In this document: positions 1-5,981 of the stretch, piece by piece
Position numbering within the stretch: position 1 is the stretch's first letter
How the letters are laid out: each line of letters opens with the position of its first letter
Assembly (NCBI GenBank): GCA_009886815.1
Contig: QXYP01000006.1
Coordinates: 7,025-13,059 of the forward strand
Reading direction: 5' to 3'
Length of the DNA stretch: 6,035 nucleotides
Origin: Halieaceae bacterium
GTDB taxonomy: Bacteria; Pseudomonadota; Gammaproteobacteria; Pseudomonadales; Halieaceae
Translations under genes and position numbers: made by a program
The notes under the pieces: model-generated
What the model saw: only the letters and a program-made list of their open reading frames with translations
The model's database searches: none
Told to the model about the DNA's origin: nothing

Positions 1-179
1 CCCGCCGCACCATAGGGTAACTGCTGCAGCTCTCGGCCGCGCTCAAGGGTCTGCTCATACCGGGCCACAGGGATATCCGAGGACCGCTCACTGCGCCGCA
101 GTGGATTGGTGAGAGTGGCATGGGGTATGGCTTTGACCCCAGGGCCTTTTAGGTCTTCCCGCTCGACTTTATCGGTCAT
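1..179 (-). CDS. Unrecognised protein, N-terminal fragment (runs off left edge)
   Basis: An open frame begins with ATG at 179-177 and continues without a stop for 59 codons to the window edge, so the C-terminus is missing. A purine-rich AAGAG lies 5 nt before the ATG and can serve as ribosome binding site. The visible part starts MTDKVEREDLKGPG and is rich in charged residues (Lys, Arg, Glu, Asp). It has no hydrophobic stretch, so no signal peptide or N-terminal membrane segment, which suggests a cytoplasmic protein or a flexible cytoplasmic N-terminus. A segment near residues 40-52 (RYEQTLERGRELQ) could form an amphipathic helix. The gene is divergent from pabB. I do not recognise the family and assign no function. 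That it is a real gene rests on the uninterrupted frame, the ATG and the plausible binding site. Confidence 0.6.
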   Translation of the reverse strand, partial: MTDKVEREDLKGPGVKAIPHATLTNPLRRSERSSDIPVARYEQTLERGRELQQLPYGAA

Positions 180-333
180 GGAAACTCTTATTCCTGATGG
201 TTTGTGGACGCAGTTCAACTACCATTAACTGCCCATGGGGCACTTGCTGTATAGCACTCTTCAAACACGGGGTCGTAACTTACGTTTAAGATCAGTATTG
301 TGTCAATTTGTTGCGAAATGGTCATCAAAATCT
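180..333. other. Divergent intergenic region between the left-edge gene and pabB
   Basis: This 154-bp stretch separates two divergently transcribed genes and should hold promoters for both. It is more AT-rich than the flanking coding sequence, especially from about 279 to 333. I could not find a convincing -35/-10 pair with normal spacing on either strand; the nearest -10-like words (for example TAAGAT at 287-292) lack a matching -35. An in-frame ATG at 235 would extend pabB upstream by 33 codons, but the encoded residues do not resemble PabB N-termini and no Shine-Dalgarno sequence precedes that ATG, so I treat the region as non-coding. Confidence 0.5.
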
Positions 334-1647
334 TTGAAACTTCATAGTTCACACTGCAGCCCTCTGCCCTATTCGGGTGATGTCACTGTCTGGAGCCGGC
401 GCTTCGCCGATCTCGACGGCTTTACTATGCTCGAAAGTCGCAAACGGGACGCCGACAGTGGCCGCTACGACATCATCACGGCGTTGCCCGATCGACACTT
501 CCGCGTTACCGATTTTAGCGGCGACGCTCAACAATGGATGGCAGCCATAGAAGACGATCTGACGGCCACGCCGGAGCGATCATCGCGAATAGCGGTGGGG
601 TTCCTCGATTTTGAAACCGCCGCTGCAGGCGCTCTGGGCATTGTGGGCGAGCCCCTCCGGCCTGCGACTGCTGCAATATACTCTTGGTACGTCCTGCAGG
701 ATCATTTAGAAGCCCGTGCTTGGCTGGTACAGGATCCACAGGTTCCTGCGCCAATTGCCACCGAAGTGCAGCGCAGACTACAGCTCTCTGAGGAGAGTTT
801 CCAGTATGAATTTAATATAAATCAAGGCTTTGCAGCTAATATTTCACGTGATGACTATAAAGCGATGGTAGGTGATGTCAGGGCTCTTATTGCCGCGGGA
901 GACTGTTATCAGGCTAACGTCGCGCAACGTTTTCAGTGCGACTACAGGGGTTCTGAATATGGCATTTACGAACGGCTCAGGGACGTGGCCCCAGGGGACT
1001 ATGCCGCATTCCTCAAGTTTGACTCAGATCATGCCGTCATCTCGCAGTCTCCTGAACGATTTTTAAGTATCGATGCGGGGTACATACGCTCCCAACCCAT
1101 CAAAGGAACGCGACCCCGTTTTGCCGATCAGGAACAAGATGAGGCCTCAGCGAGGTCGCTATTGAATTCGACCAAGGATCGCGCTGAAAACATCATGATC
1201 GTTGACCTATTACGCAACGATCTAGGCAAACTCTGCCAAACCGGCACCGTAGAGGTGACCGAATTATGTGAACTCTACAGTTACGACAATGTGCACCATT
1301 TAGTCAGTCGAATTGAAGGAAAGCTCAAGGACGGCGTCAGCTCAGGCACCGCGTTAATCGCCGCCTCCCCAGGAGGCTCAATTACCGGCGCTCCCAAGAA
1401 GCGCGCTGTAGAAATCATTAAAAGCCTTGAAAAAGGGCCTCGTGGGGTCTATTGCGGCAGTGTCTTCGCCATGTCGGCCAATGGATGGCTGGAATCGAGC
1501 ATTGCCATACGAACGCTGGAAGCTGCAGATGGCGTGCTCTACTGCTGGGGCGGCGGCGGTATCACATGGGACTCAGTGCCAGAGGAGGAGTTCGCGGAAA
1601 CCTTGGATAAGGTCTCGGGTTTTATGCGCGCACTCGATACTCAATAA
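334..1647 (+). CDS. pabB: Aminodeoxychorismate synthase component I (PabB)
   Basis: PabB converts chorismate plus ammonia (supplied by the glutaminase PabA) to 4-amino-4-deoxychorismate, the precursor of p-aminobenzoate and folate, in the cytoplasm. Numbered from the TTG at 334 (437 residues; E. coli PabB is about 453), the N-terminal domain shows GRYDI at 43-47. The chorismate-binding domain shows SPERF (239-243), PIKGTRPR (255-262), VDLLRNDLG (290-298), PGGSITGAPK (346-355) and CWGGGGI (404-410). Lys257 in PIKGT is diagnostic: PabB has Lys where anthranilate synthase TrpE has Ala. No PabA domain is fused and no pabA lies in the window. An ATG at 235 would give 470 residues, but the extra 33 look unlike the family and homology begins near LPYSGD. 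Neither start has a good Shine-Dalgarno, so the start is uncertain while the identity is firm. The stop overlaps the end of convergent cysB. Confidence 0.93.
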   Translation: MKLHSSHCSPLPYSGDVTVWSRRFADLDGFTMLESRKRDADSGRYDIITALPDRHFRVTDFSGDAQQWMAAIEDDLTATPERSSRIAVGFLDFETAAAGALGIVGEPLRPATAAIYSWYVLQDHLEARAWLVQDPQVPAPIATEVQRRLQLSEESFQYEFNINQGFAANISRDDYKAMVGDVRALIAAGDCYQANVAQRFQCDYRGSEYGIYERLRDVAPGDYAAFLKFDSDHAVISQSPERFLSIDAGYIRSQPIKGTRPRFADQEQDEASARSLLNSTKDRAENIMIVDLLRNDLGKLCQTGTVEVTELCELYSYDNVHHLVSRIEGKLKDGVSSGTALIAASPGGSITGAPKKRAVEIIKSLEKGPRGVYCGSVFAMSANGWLESSIAIRTLEAADGVLYCWGGGGITWDSVPEEEFAETLDKVSGFMRALDTQ

Positions 1648-2615
1648 GTCGGCAGCTCAATGTGGCTGTAAAGGGCTTCTCGTTCCACCGGGTTGGATCT
1701 GGAAAGCGCCTCCACGACAATATCTCGGCTTAAGTGTGGCGCCAGAGCCAGAATAAAGTCGTACATGTAACCGCGTAAAAATGATCCCCTGCGAAAGGCA
1801 AGACTCGTAACACTGCTGGCAAAGAGATGGTCTACGTTGAGTTTAACCAGATCCTCGTCGAGGGTTTCGTCATGAGCCAATCCTGCAATAATCCCTATGC
1901 CTAACCCCAGCCTCACGTAGGTCTTAATGACATCTGAGTCAACGGCAGTAAATACAACACGGGGAATAAGGCCTCGGCTCTTAAAGGCATCATCAAGCTT
2001 TGATCGGCCCGTAAAGCCAAATGTATAGGTGACGATTGGGTGTTCTGCCACCAACTCCAAGGTCAACCGTTCTACCTGAGTCAAAGGATGTCCTTTCGGC
2101 ACCACGATACAGCGATTCCAACGATAGCAAGGTAACAGCACGAGGCTACTGAATTGCTGCAATGCCTCGGTTGCAATGGCAAAGTCTACGCTGCCCTCTG
2201 CTGCCATTTCTGCAATCTGAGGCGGCGTGCCTTGCTGCATTTGAAGCGACACATTGGGATAGCCCGACATAAAGTCTTTAATAATAGGCGGCAGCACGTA
2301 GCGCGCTTGGGTATGCGTTGTGGCTATGGACAACGTGCCGCTGGTTTCATCTGAAAATTCTTGAGCTACACGTTTGATGGCGTCTGATTTGCGCAGCATC
2401 TCGCCAGCCAATTCGAGTATGACTTCTCCTGCAGGCGTAATATGGGTCAGGTGTTTACCGCTGCGGGCAAAGACTTCCACCCCCAATTCATCTTCAAGCA
2501 ACCGAATTTGCTTGCTGATTCCTGGCTGGGAGGTAAACAGGCTCTGTGCCGTCGCAGATACATTGAGGTCGTGATGGGCGACTTCCCAGATATATCTCAA
2601 TTGTTGCAGCTTCAA
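1641..2615 (-). CDS. cysB: HTH-type transcriptional regulator CysB
   Basis: CysB is the LysR-type activator of sulfate assimilation and cysteine biosynthesis genes. It responds to the inducer N-acetylserine (anti-inducers sulfide and thiosulfate) and usually represses its own gene. The N-terminal winged helix-turn-helix includes SQPGISKQIRLLEDELG, followed by ARSGKHL, all nearly invariant in CysB. The effector domain carries TTHTQARY, LLPCYRWNR, YTFGFTGRSKLDDAF and VDSDVIKTYV. A GTG at 2633 gives 330 residues, but the TTG at 2615 gives exactly 324, the E. coli length, beginning MKLQQLRYI as in the family. It also puts Thr100, Thr102, Gln103, Thr149 and Thr202 at the positions I recall as anion ligands in the Klebsiella CysB structure. 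CGGGA lies 7 nt before the TTG; the GTG has no such site. The gene follows the nucleotidase on the same strand after 107 bp and ends inside the pabB stop region. Confidence 0.96.
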   Translation of the reverse strand: MKLQQLRYIWEVAHHDLNVSATAQSLFTSQPGISKQIRLLEDELGVEVFARSGKHLTHITPAGEVILELAGEMLRKSDAIKRVAQEFSDETSGTLSIATTHTQARYVLPPIIKDFMSGYPNVSLQMQQGTPPQIAEMAAEGSVDFAIATEALQQFSSLVLLPCYRWNRCIVVPKGHPLTQVERLTLELVAEHPIVTYTFGFTGRSKLDDAFKSRGLIPRVVFTAVDSDVIKTYVRLGLGIGIIAGLAHDETLDEDLVKLNVDHLFASSVTSLAFRRGSFLRGYMYDFILALAPHLSRDIVVEALSRSNPVEREALYSHIELPTY

Positions 2616-2627
2616 TTTATCATCCCG
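2616..2627 (-). promoter_or_regulatory. Ribosome binding site deciding the cysB TTG start
   Basis: On the minus strand CGGGA (2627-2623) is followed by a 7-nt spacer and TTG at 2615-2613. This is a usable Shine-Dalgarno at near-ideal spacing, whereas the GTG at 2633 is preceded by TTCGCTTAAAGC, with no complement to the 16S rRNA tail. It lies inside the reading frame of the longer alternative start. Confidence 0.55.
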
Positions 2628-2651
2628 AGGCACGCTTTAAGCGAAAAGTAC

Positions 2652-2670
2652 CCCCACTTTCACTCTGGGG
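2652..2670 (-). terminator. Short GC hairpin before cysB: weak terminator or leader structure
   Basis: CCCCA (2652-2656) pairs with TGGGG (2666-2670) around a 9-nt loop. Read in the direction of cysB the stem is followed after GTAC by four T. On the other strand four T also follow, after a longer gap. A five-pair stem with a short T run is weak for an intrinsic terminator. It could end part of the upstream operon's transcripts, or it could fold in the cysB mRNA leader, 36 nt before the TTG start. Its function is not demonstrated by the sequence. Confidence 0.25.
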
Positions 2671-2676
2671 CCAGCG

Positions 2677-2722
2677 TTTTGGACATAAAATTAGTGTTTT
2701 TTATGCATTAATGCGAAAAACA
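2677..2722 (-). promoter_or_regulatory. AT-rich block upstream of cysB, probable promoter/operator area
   Basis: This 46-bp block between the nucleotidase stop and cysB is strongly AT-rich and contains a perfect 10-bp palindrome, GCATTAATGC, at 2705-2714, with runs of A and T on both sides. Position and composition suit a cysB promoter, and CysB family members usually autoregulate. I could not fix a -35/-10 pair: CATAAA (2705-2700, minus strand) resembles a -10 box but has no good -35 at the right distance. CysB sites are long and degenerate, so I do not claim one. Confidence 0.35.
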
Positions 2723-3613
2723 TCACTCGGGAGGGTTGGCAACACCGTGTGGAACGTGTCCGGTAGTGACGTGATCTGCCGCCCTATCGCAATGTGTCTG
2801 CTGATCATCAAAAAATACGTCGGCTTGGTAGGCTTTTAAAAACTCGGTTTTATCAAGCCCACCGAGAAAAATAGATTCATCTATACGAATATCCCAAGCT
2901 CTAAGTGTGCGAATAACACGCTCATGGGCAGGGGCTGAGCGTGCCGTCACCAGCGCTGTCCGAATTGGGGCTTCGTCGGCGGGGAATGCCTGCTGTAATT
3001 GCTGAAGCGCAGCGAGGAACCGCTTAAATGGGCCCCCTTGAAGCGGCTCATGCCGTGCGGCACGTTCACTGGCAGTAAAAGCCTCTAAGCCATCGCGCTT
3101 AAATACCTGCTCTGCTTCGTCAGAGAACAATACGGCATCGCCGTCAAAGGCGAAACGTAGCTGTTGGTTTTCGTTATCAGACGCCTGACGAGAAACGAGG
3201 GTGGCCGCCGCCACCTGATTTTCAAGGGCTTTACGGACATCGGCAGGTTCAGCTGACAGGAACAGTTGGCAACCAAAAGGTGCCTCGCCGCCGCAAAAAA
3301 CTGCTCGCGTGATAGGCAGTTGGTAATGCTCGATAGAGTTAAAAACCCGCAAGCCCGTATCGGCACTGTTACGAGACAACAGTACGACCTCTACCCGCAT
3401 GGCATCGGTCAAACTATCATTGAGTGCCAGTAATTTACGAACAACGCCAAAGGCTGTACCCGGATTGAGGGGAACTTGCTCGTTATCGATTTGGTATTGG
3501 GAATACGCCGCCAGCCCTTTGTCCTCATAGACCTGATGCGCGGTGTCCAGATCGAACAGCGCTCGCGATGAAATCGCGATGACCAGACTGGCAGGGACAG
3601 TAGGCGTTGCCAA
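2723..3613 (-). CDS. 5'-nucleotidase, cytosolic type I (cN-I) family
   Basis: This protein belongs to the HAD-related cytosolic 5'-nucleotidase family (Pfam 5-nucleotidase), which dephosphorylates nucleoside monophosphates such as AMP or dNMPs; the precise substrate cannot be read from sequence. From the TTG at 3613 it has 296 residues. It shows SSRALFDLD (15-23) and LLSRNSADTGLRVFN (78-92), both typical of the family, then the HAD motif I FDGDAVLF with Asp157 and Asp159, VTARS with Thr223, Lys255 in LGGLDK, and FFDDQQTH with Asp269 and Asp270. There is no signal peptide, so it is cytoplasmic. A TTG at 3658 would add 15 residues and overlap the symporter by 44 bp. The inner TTG sits 1 nt after the symporter TAA and has AGGG 6 nt upstream, so I prefer it. 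The stretch after GGEAPF (107-112) seems a few residues shorter than in relatives I recall. It is the third gene of the operon. Confidence 0.86.
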   Translation of the reverse strand: MATPTVPASLVIAISSRALFDLDTAHQVYEDKGLAAYSQYQIDNEQVPLNPGTAFGVVRKLLALNDSLTDAMRVEVVLLSRNSADTGLRVFNSIEHYQLPITRAVFCGGEAPFGCQLFLSAEPADVRKALENQVAAATLVSRQASDNENQQLRFAFDGDAVLFSDEAEQVFKRDGLEAFTASERAARHEPLQGGPFKRFLAALQQLQQAFPADEAPIRTALVTARSAPAHERVIRTLRAWDIRIDESIFLGGLDKTEFLKAYQADVFFDDQQTHCDRAADHVTTGHVPHGVANPPE

Positions 3614-3623
3614 CTTAAGCCCT
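3614..3623 (-). promoter_or_regulatory. Stop-start junction with ribosome binding site for the nucleotidase
   Basis: Minus-strand AGGG (3623-3620) lies 6 nt before TTG (3613-3611), and the symporter stop TAA (3617-3615) lies inside that spacer. The arrangement TAAGTTG is typical of translational coupling, where ribosomes finishing the symporter re-initiate on the nucleotidase. It supports the inner TTG over the TTG at 3658. Confidence 0.5.
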
Positions 3624-4970
3624 GCTTTCCTGAGGTGGTGGTCTCCGTTCTCCCGCAAAATAAGCCCGAGAAAGCTTGAACACCACTGGCGACAGCAGCA
3701 GAAGTGCGACTAAGTTGGGAATGGCCATAAAGGCGTTCAAGGTGTCGGCGATCAGCCAGACTATGCCAAGGTTTAGACCCGCGCCTACCGGTATGGCGGC
3801 GACCCAGAGAATCCTGAAGGGCAAAATACCCCGGGTTCCTACCAAATACACAACACAGCGCTCACCATAAAATGACCATCCGATCATTGTGGTCGTAGCA
3901 AACAAGATCACGCCTAAAGTGACGACCCACTCCCCACCGGGAAAACTTTCTGCAAATGCCATAGCTGTCAGCGAAGCACCAGACTCACCCGTCTCAAATA
4001 CACCGGTAAGAACGATAACCAATCCCGTCATCGTGCAAACAATCAAGGTGTCGATAAAGGTTCCGAGCATAGCAATCATACCCTGCTCTACGGGTTCATT
4101 CGTTTTTGCTGCTGCGTGCGCAATTGGCGCGCTTCCTAAGCCGGCTTCATTTGAAAACACGCCACGAGCAACACCAAATCGAATGGCTGCCCATACCGTG
4201 GCACCGGCAAAGCCGCCTGCTGCAGAGGCGCCATTGAAGGCAGAATTAAATATCGTTTCGAAGGCCGCGGGAACTTCTTCAATATGCATCGCAATCACAA
4301 TGACACTCATCAGGACATAGGCAATGGCCATGCTCGGAACAACAGCTCCCGCAATGAGTGCAATCCGTTGAATGCCGCCCAAAATTACGCTGCCAACAAC
4401 AAGCATCAACACAAGGCCCGTAGCCTGCCAAGGAATACCTAGGTTGTCTCCTAGAACTTGCGCCACTGAATTGGACTGCACCGTGTTGGCCAGTCCAAAA
4501 CCTGCCAAACCGCCAAATAGTGCGAAGGCTGTTGCCAGAAACCTATAACGTTGCCCCAAGCCGTTGCGAATGTAATACATCGGGCCGCCGCTGTATCCGC
4601 CCAAAGCATCACGCTCTCGGTATTCAACGGCCAACACGCCCTCGGCAAATTTTGTGGCCAAGCCAAACAGTGCGGTGATCCACATCCAAAACAATGCGCC
4701 GGGACCACCGAGGGCGATCGCTGTAGCGACACCGGCTATGTTACCCGTGCCGATCGTCGCAGAAAGCGATGTCATGAGCGCGCGAAAAGGGGGAATGTCA
4801 CCGCTACCCTGCCCCGCGCCGCCACCAAACAGCAACCGGAATGCGGTAGGAATACGGCGAAAGGTCATAAAGCCCAGGCCCAAGGTTAGAAATATCCCGG
4901 TTCCCAGCAGCAGAATGAGCATGGCGGGGCCCCAGGCCACGGCGTTGATTTGAGTAATGATCGCTTCCAC
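3615..4970 (-). CDS. Alanine/glycine:cation symporter (AGCS) family protein
   Basis: This is a sodium-coupled (or proton-coupled) amino-acid importer of the inner membrane, 451 residues, a normal length for the AGCS (AlsT/DagA) family. The N-terminal hydrophobic segment (about 13-36) is the first of roughly ten or eleven membrane helices. Family signatures are clear: GTGNIAGVA at 74-82, GGPGALFWMW at 88-97, KFAEGVLAVEYRE at 107-119, GGPMYYIRNGLG at 128-139 and GVARGVFSNEAGLGSAPIAHAAAKT at 266-290 (the most conserved block, cited by its ends). The C-terminus is a short charged tail. The start is GTG at 4970 with AGAGG 8 nt upstream, 15 nt after the stop of the PLP enzyme gene, so the two are surely co-transcribed. 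Known members carry alanine, glycine or serine. The neighbouring enzyme suggests a related small amino acid, perhaps cysteine or a D-amino acid, but this is inference; specificity cannot be read from the sequence. Confidence 0.93.
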   Translation of the reverse strand: MEAIITQINAVAWGPAMLILLLGTGIFLTLGLGFMTFRRIPTAFRLLFGGGAGQGSGDIPPFRALMTSLSATIGTGNIAGVATAIALGGPGALFWMWITALFGLATKFAEGVLAVEYRERDALGGYSGGPMYYIRNGLGQRYRFLATAFALFGGLAGFGLANTVQSNSVAQVLGDNLGIPWQATGLVLMLVVGSVILGGIQRIALIAGAVVPSMAIAYVLMSVIVIAMHIEEVPAAFETIFNSAFNGASAAGGFAGATVWAAIRFGVARGVFSNEAGLGSAPIAHAAAKTNEPVEQGMIAMLGTFIDTLIVCTMTGLVIVLTGVFETGESGASLTAMAFAESFPGGEWVVTLGVILFATTTMIGWSFYGERCVVYLVGTRGILPFRILWVAAIPVGAGLNLGIVWLIADTLNAFMAIPNLVALLLLSPVVFKLSRAYFAGERRPPPQESRA

Positions 4971-4978
4971 AGTAAATG

Positions 4979-4983
4979 CCTCT
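4979..4983 (-). promoter_or_regulatory. Ribosome binding site of the AGCS symporter
   Basis: AGAGG on the minus strand lies 8 nt before the GTG start at 4970, just downstream of the PLP enzyme stop (TAG, 4988-4986). It is the strongest Shine-Dalgarno match among the starts in the window and supports GTG as initiator. Confidence 0.6.
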
Positions 4984-4985
4984 AT

Positions 4986-5981
4986 CTAGTTGAGCGTTGA
5001 TGCCGGCTGACTGGCCGCCGCTGCGAGTTGCTGACCATGAGGGAATATGCCGTATATACCGCCAGTGTGCACAAAAATGATGTCATTCACCTCAGAATAA
5101 GCACCCCGAGCGAGCTCCTCGCACAGACCATGAAAGGCCTTACCCGTATAAACCGGGTCAAGAACAATGCCCTCTAGGCTCGCAAGGGCTGCTATGCGCT
5201 CATAGACTGGAGTGGTCGCCCTGCCGTAACCGGGGCCAACATGGGCGTCACTGGTATTGATAGTAAAGTCGTCAGAGCCAAGTCCTGGCCAAATTTCCTG
5301 TGCCTCAGCAATATCTTGGGAGACCTTAGTTTGAAAGTACTGAGCATCATCGCAAACAGCAATGCCCCAAACAGCACAATCTGGCTTAAACAGGGCCATG
5401 CCCAGAGTAAGGCCGGCCTGAGTACCCCCCGACCCAGTTGCGGTGACGATGGTTGCTAGACTGATATCTGCGGATGCCATATCAGCGACCAACTCCTCCG
5501 CTCCAGACACATACCCCCAAATTCCCAGCCCGTTACTGCCCCCGGTGGGGATGATTAGGGGCTGCCTACCCAGGCTGCGATGATGTTCAGCGCGTTCCTC
5601 TAAAATGCTGTCAAGGTGTTCGCTATAACGGCGAGGCTCTACGGCGGTCACTTCTGCACCAAAGAGCTGATCAAGCAAAGTATTTCCCTCGCTCAGAGGG
5701 TGGCGGCCTCGTAAAACCAGCTCACAATGCCAACCCAGCTTTGCACAAACATTGGCCGTCGCACGGGCATGATTGCTTTGCAGACCACCGCAGGTGATCA
5801 ACGTGTCTACACCTTGAGCCTTAGCGAAACCGGCTATGAATTCCAGTTTGCGCACCTTGTTACCCGTCAGTGTAGAACCTGTCAGATCGTCGCGTTTTAT
5901 CCAAAGGCGCTTACCACAGCCCCAGGCCGCAGTCGCTCGGGGTAAAAACTCCAGTGGCGTCGGAAGACGCGCCAAAGACAA
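4986..5981 (-). CDS. PLP-dependent D-cysteine desulfhydrase / ACC deaminase family enzyme
   Basis: This cytoplasmic fold-type II PLP enzyme (331 residues from TTG at 5981) belongs to the family of D-cysteine desulfhydrase, ACC deaminase and L-cysteate sulfo-lyase. Visible motifs: PTPLEFLPR (7-15), WIKRDDLTG (27-35), GNKVRKLEF with the PLP Schiff-base Lys42, CGGLQSNHAR (64-73), PTGGSNGLGIWGYV (145-158), the phosphate-binding loop TGSGGTQAG (182-190), DPVYTGKA (275-282) and HTGG (305-308). ACC deaminase has Glu after the active-site Tyr (DPVYEGK) and Leu in HLGG; here these are Thr279 and Thr306, so ACC deaminase is unlikely. D-cysteine desulfhydrase (giving pyruvate, sulfide and ammonia) is the best guess; cysteate sulfo-lyase or another beta-elimination remains possible. 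The frame stays open upstream to TAA at 6017-6015, and residues encoded there (LEYPER) look family-like, so translation may begin earlier from a non-ATG codon. First gene of the operon with symporter and nucleotidase. Confidence 0.88.
   Translation of the reverse strand: MSLARLPTPLEFLPRATAAWGCGKRLWIKRDDLTGSTLTGNKVRKLEFIAGFAKAQGVDTLITCGGLQSNHARATANVCAKLGWHCELVLRGRHPLSEGNTLLDQLFGAEVTAVEPRRYSEHLDSILEERAEHHRSLGRQPLIIPTGGSNGLGIWGYVSGAEELVADMASADISLATIVTATGSGGTQAGLTLGMALFKPDCAVWGIAVCDDAQYFQTKVSQDIAEAQEIWPGLGSDDFTINTSDAHVGPGYGRATTPVYERIAALASLEGIVLDPVYTGKAFHGLCEELARGAYSEVNDIIFVHTGGIYGIFPHGQQLAAAASQPASTLN

Noticed and set aside
235..333. N-terminal extension of pabB from ATG 235
   Set aside because: The 33 added residues do not resemble PabB N-termini, no Shine-Dalgarno precedes the ATG, and the DNA there is AT-rich like the rest of the intergenic region. 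It stays possible because TTG 334 also lacks a strong binding site.
318..347. Short frame ATG...TAG (9 codons, MVIKIFETS) overlapping the proposed pabB start
   Set aside because: Very short, no ribosome binding site and no attenuator-like residue bias or hairpin; most likely chance.
334..1647. Annotation as anthranilate synthase TrpE
   Set aside because: The motif PIKGTRPR has Lys, the PabB signature, where TrpE has Ala; the gene is also not near trp genes.
3889..4320. 143-codon open frame on the plus strand opposite the symporter gene
   Set aside because: It lies wholly antisense to a strongly conserved AGCS gene, is low in complexity (Ala, Pro, Thr, Ile) and has no recognisable domain; a shadow of codon bias.
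4551..4953. Two overlapping plus-strand frames opposite the 5' part of the symporter gene
   Set aside because: Antisense to conserved motifs (GTGNIAG, GGPGALFWMW), overlapping each other and without family similarity.
4986..5981. Annotation as ACC deaminase
   Set aside because: The Glu and Leu characteristic of ACC deaminase (DPVYEGK, HLGG) are Thr279 and Thr306 here, so only family membership and a desulfhydrase-like reaction are supported.
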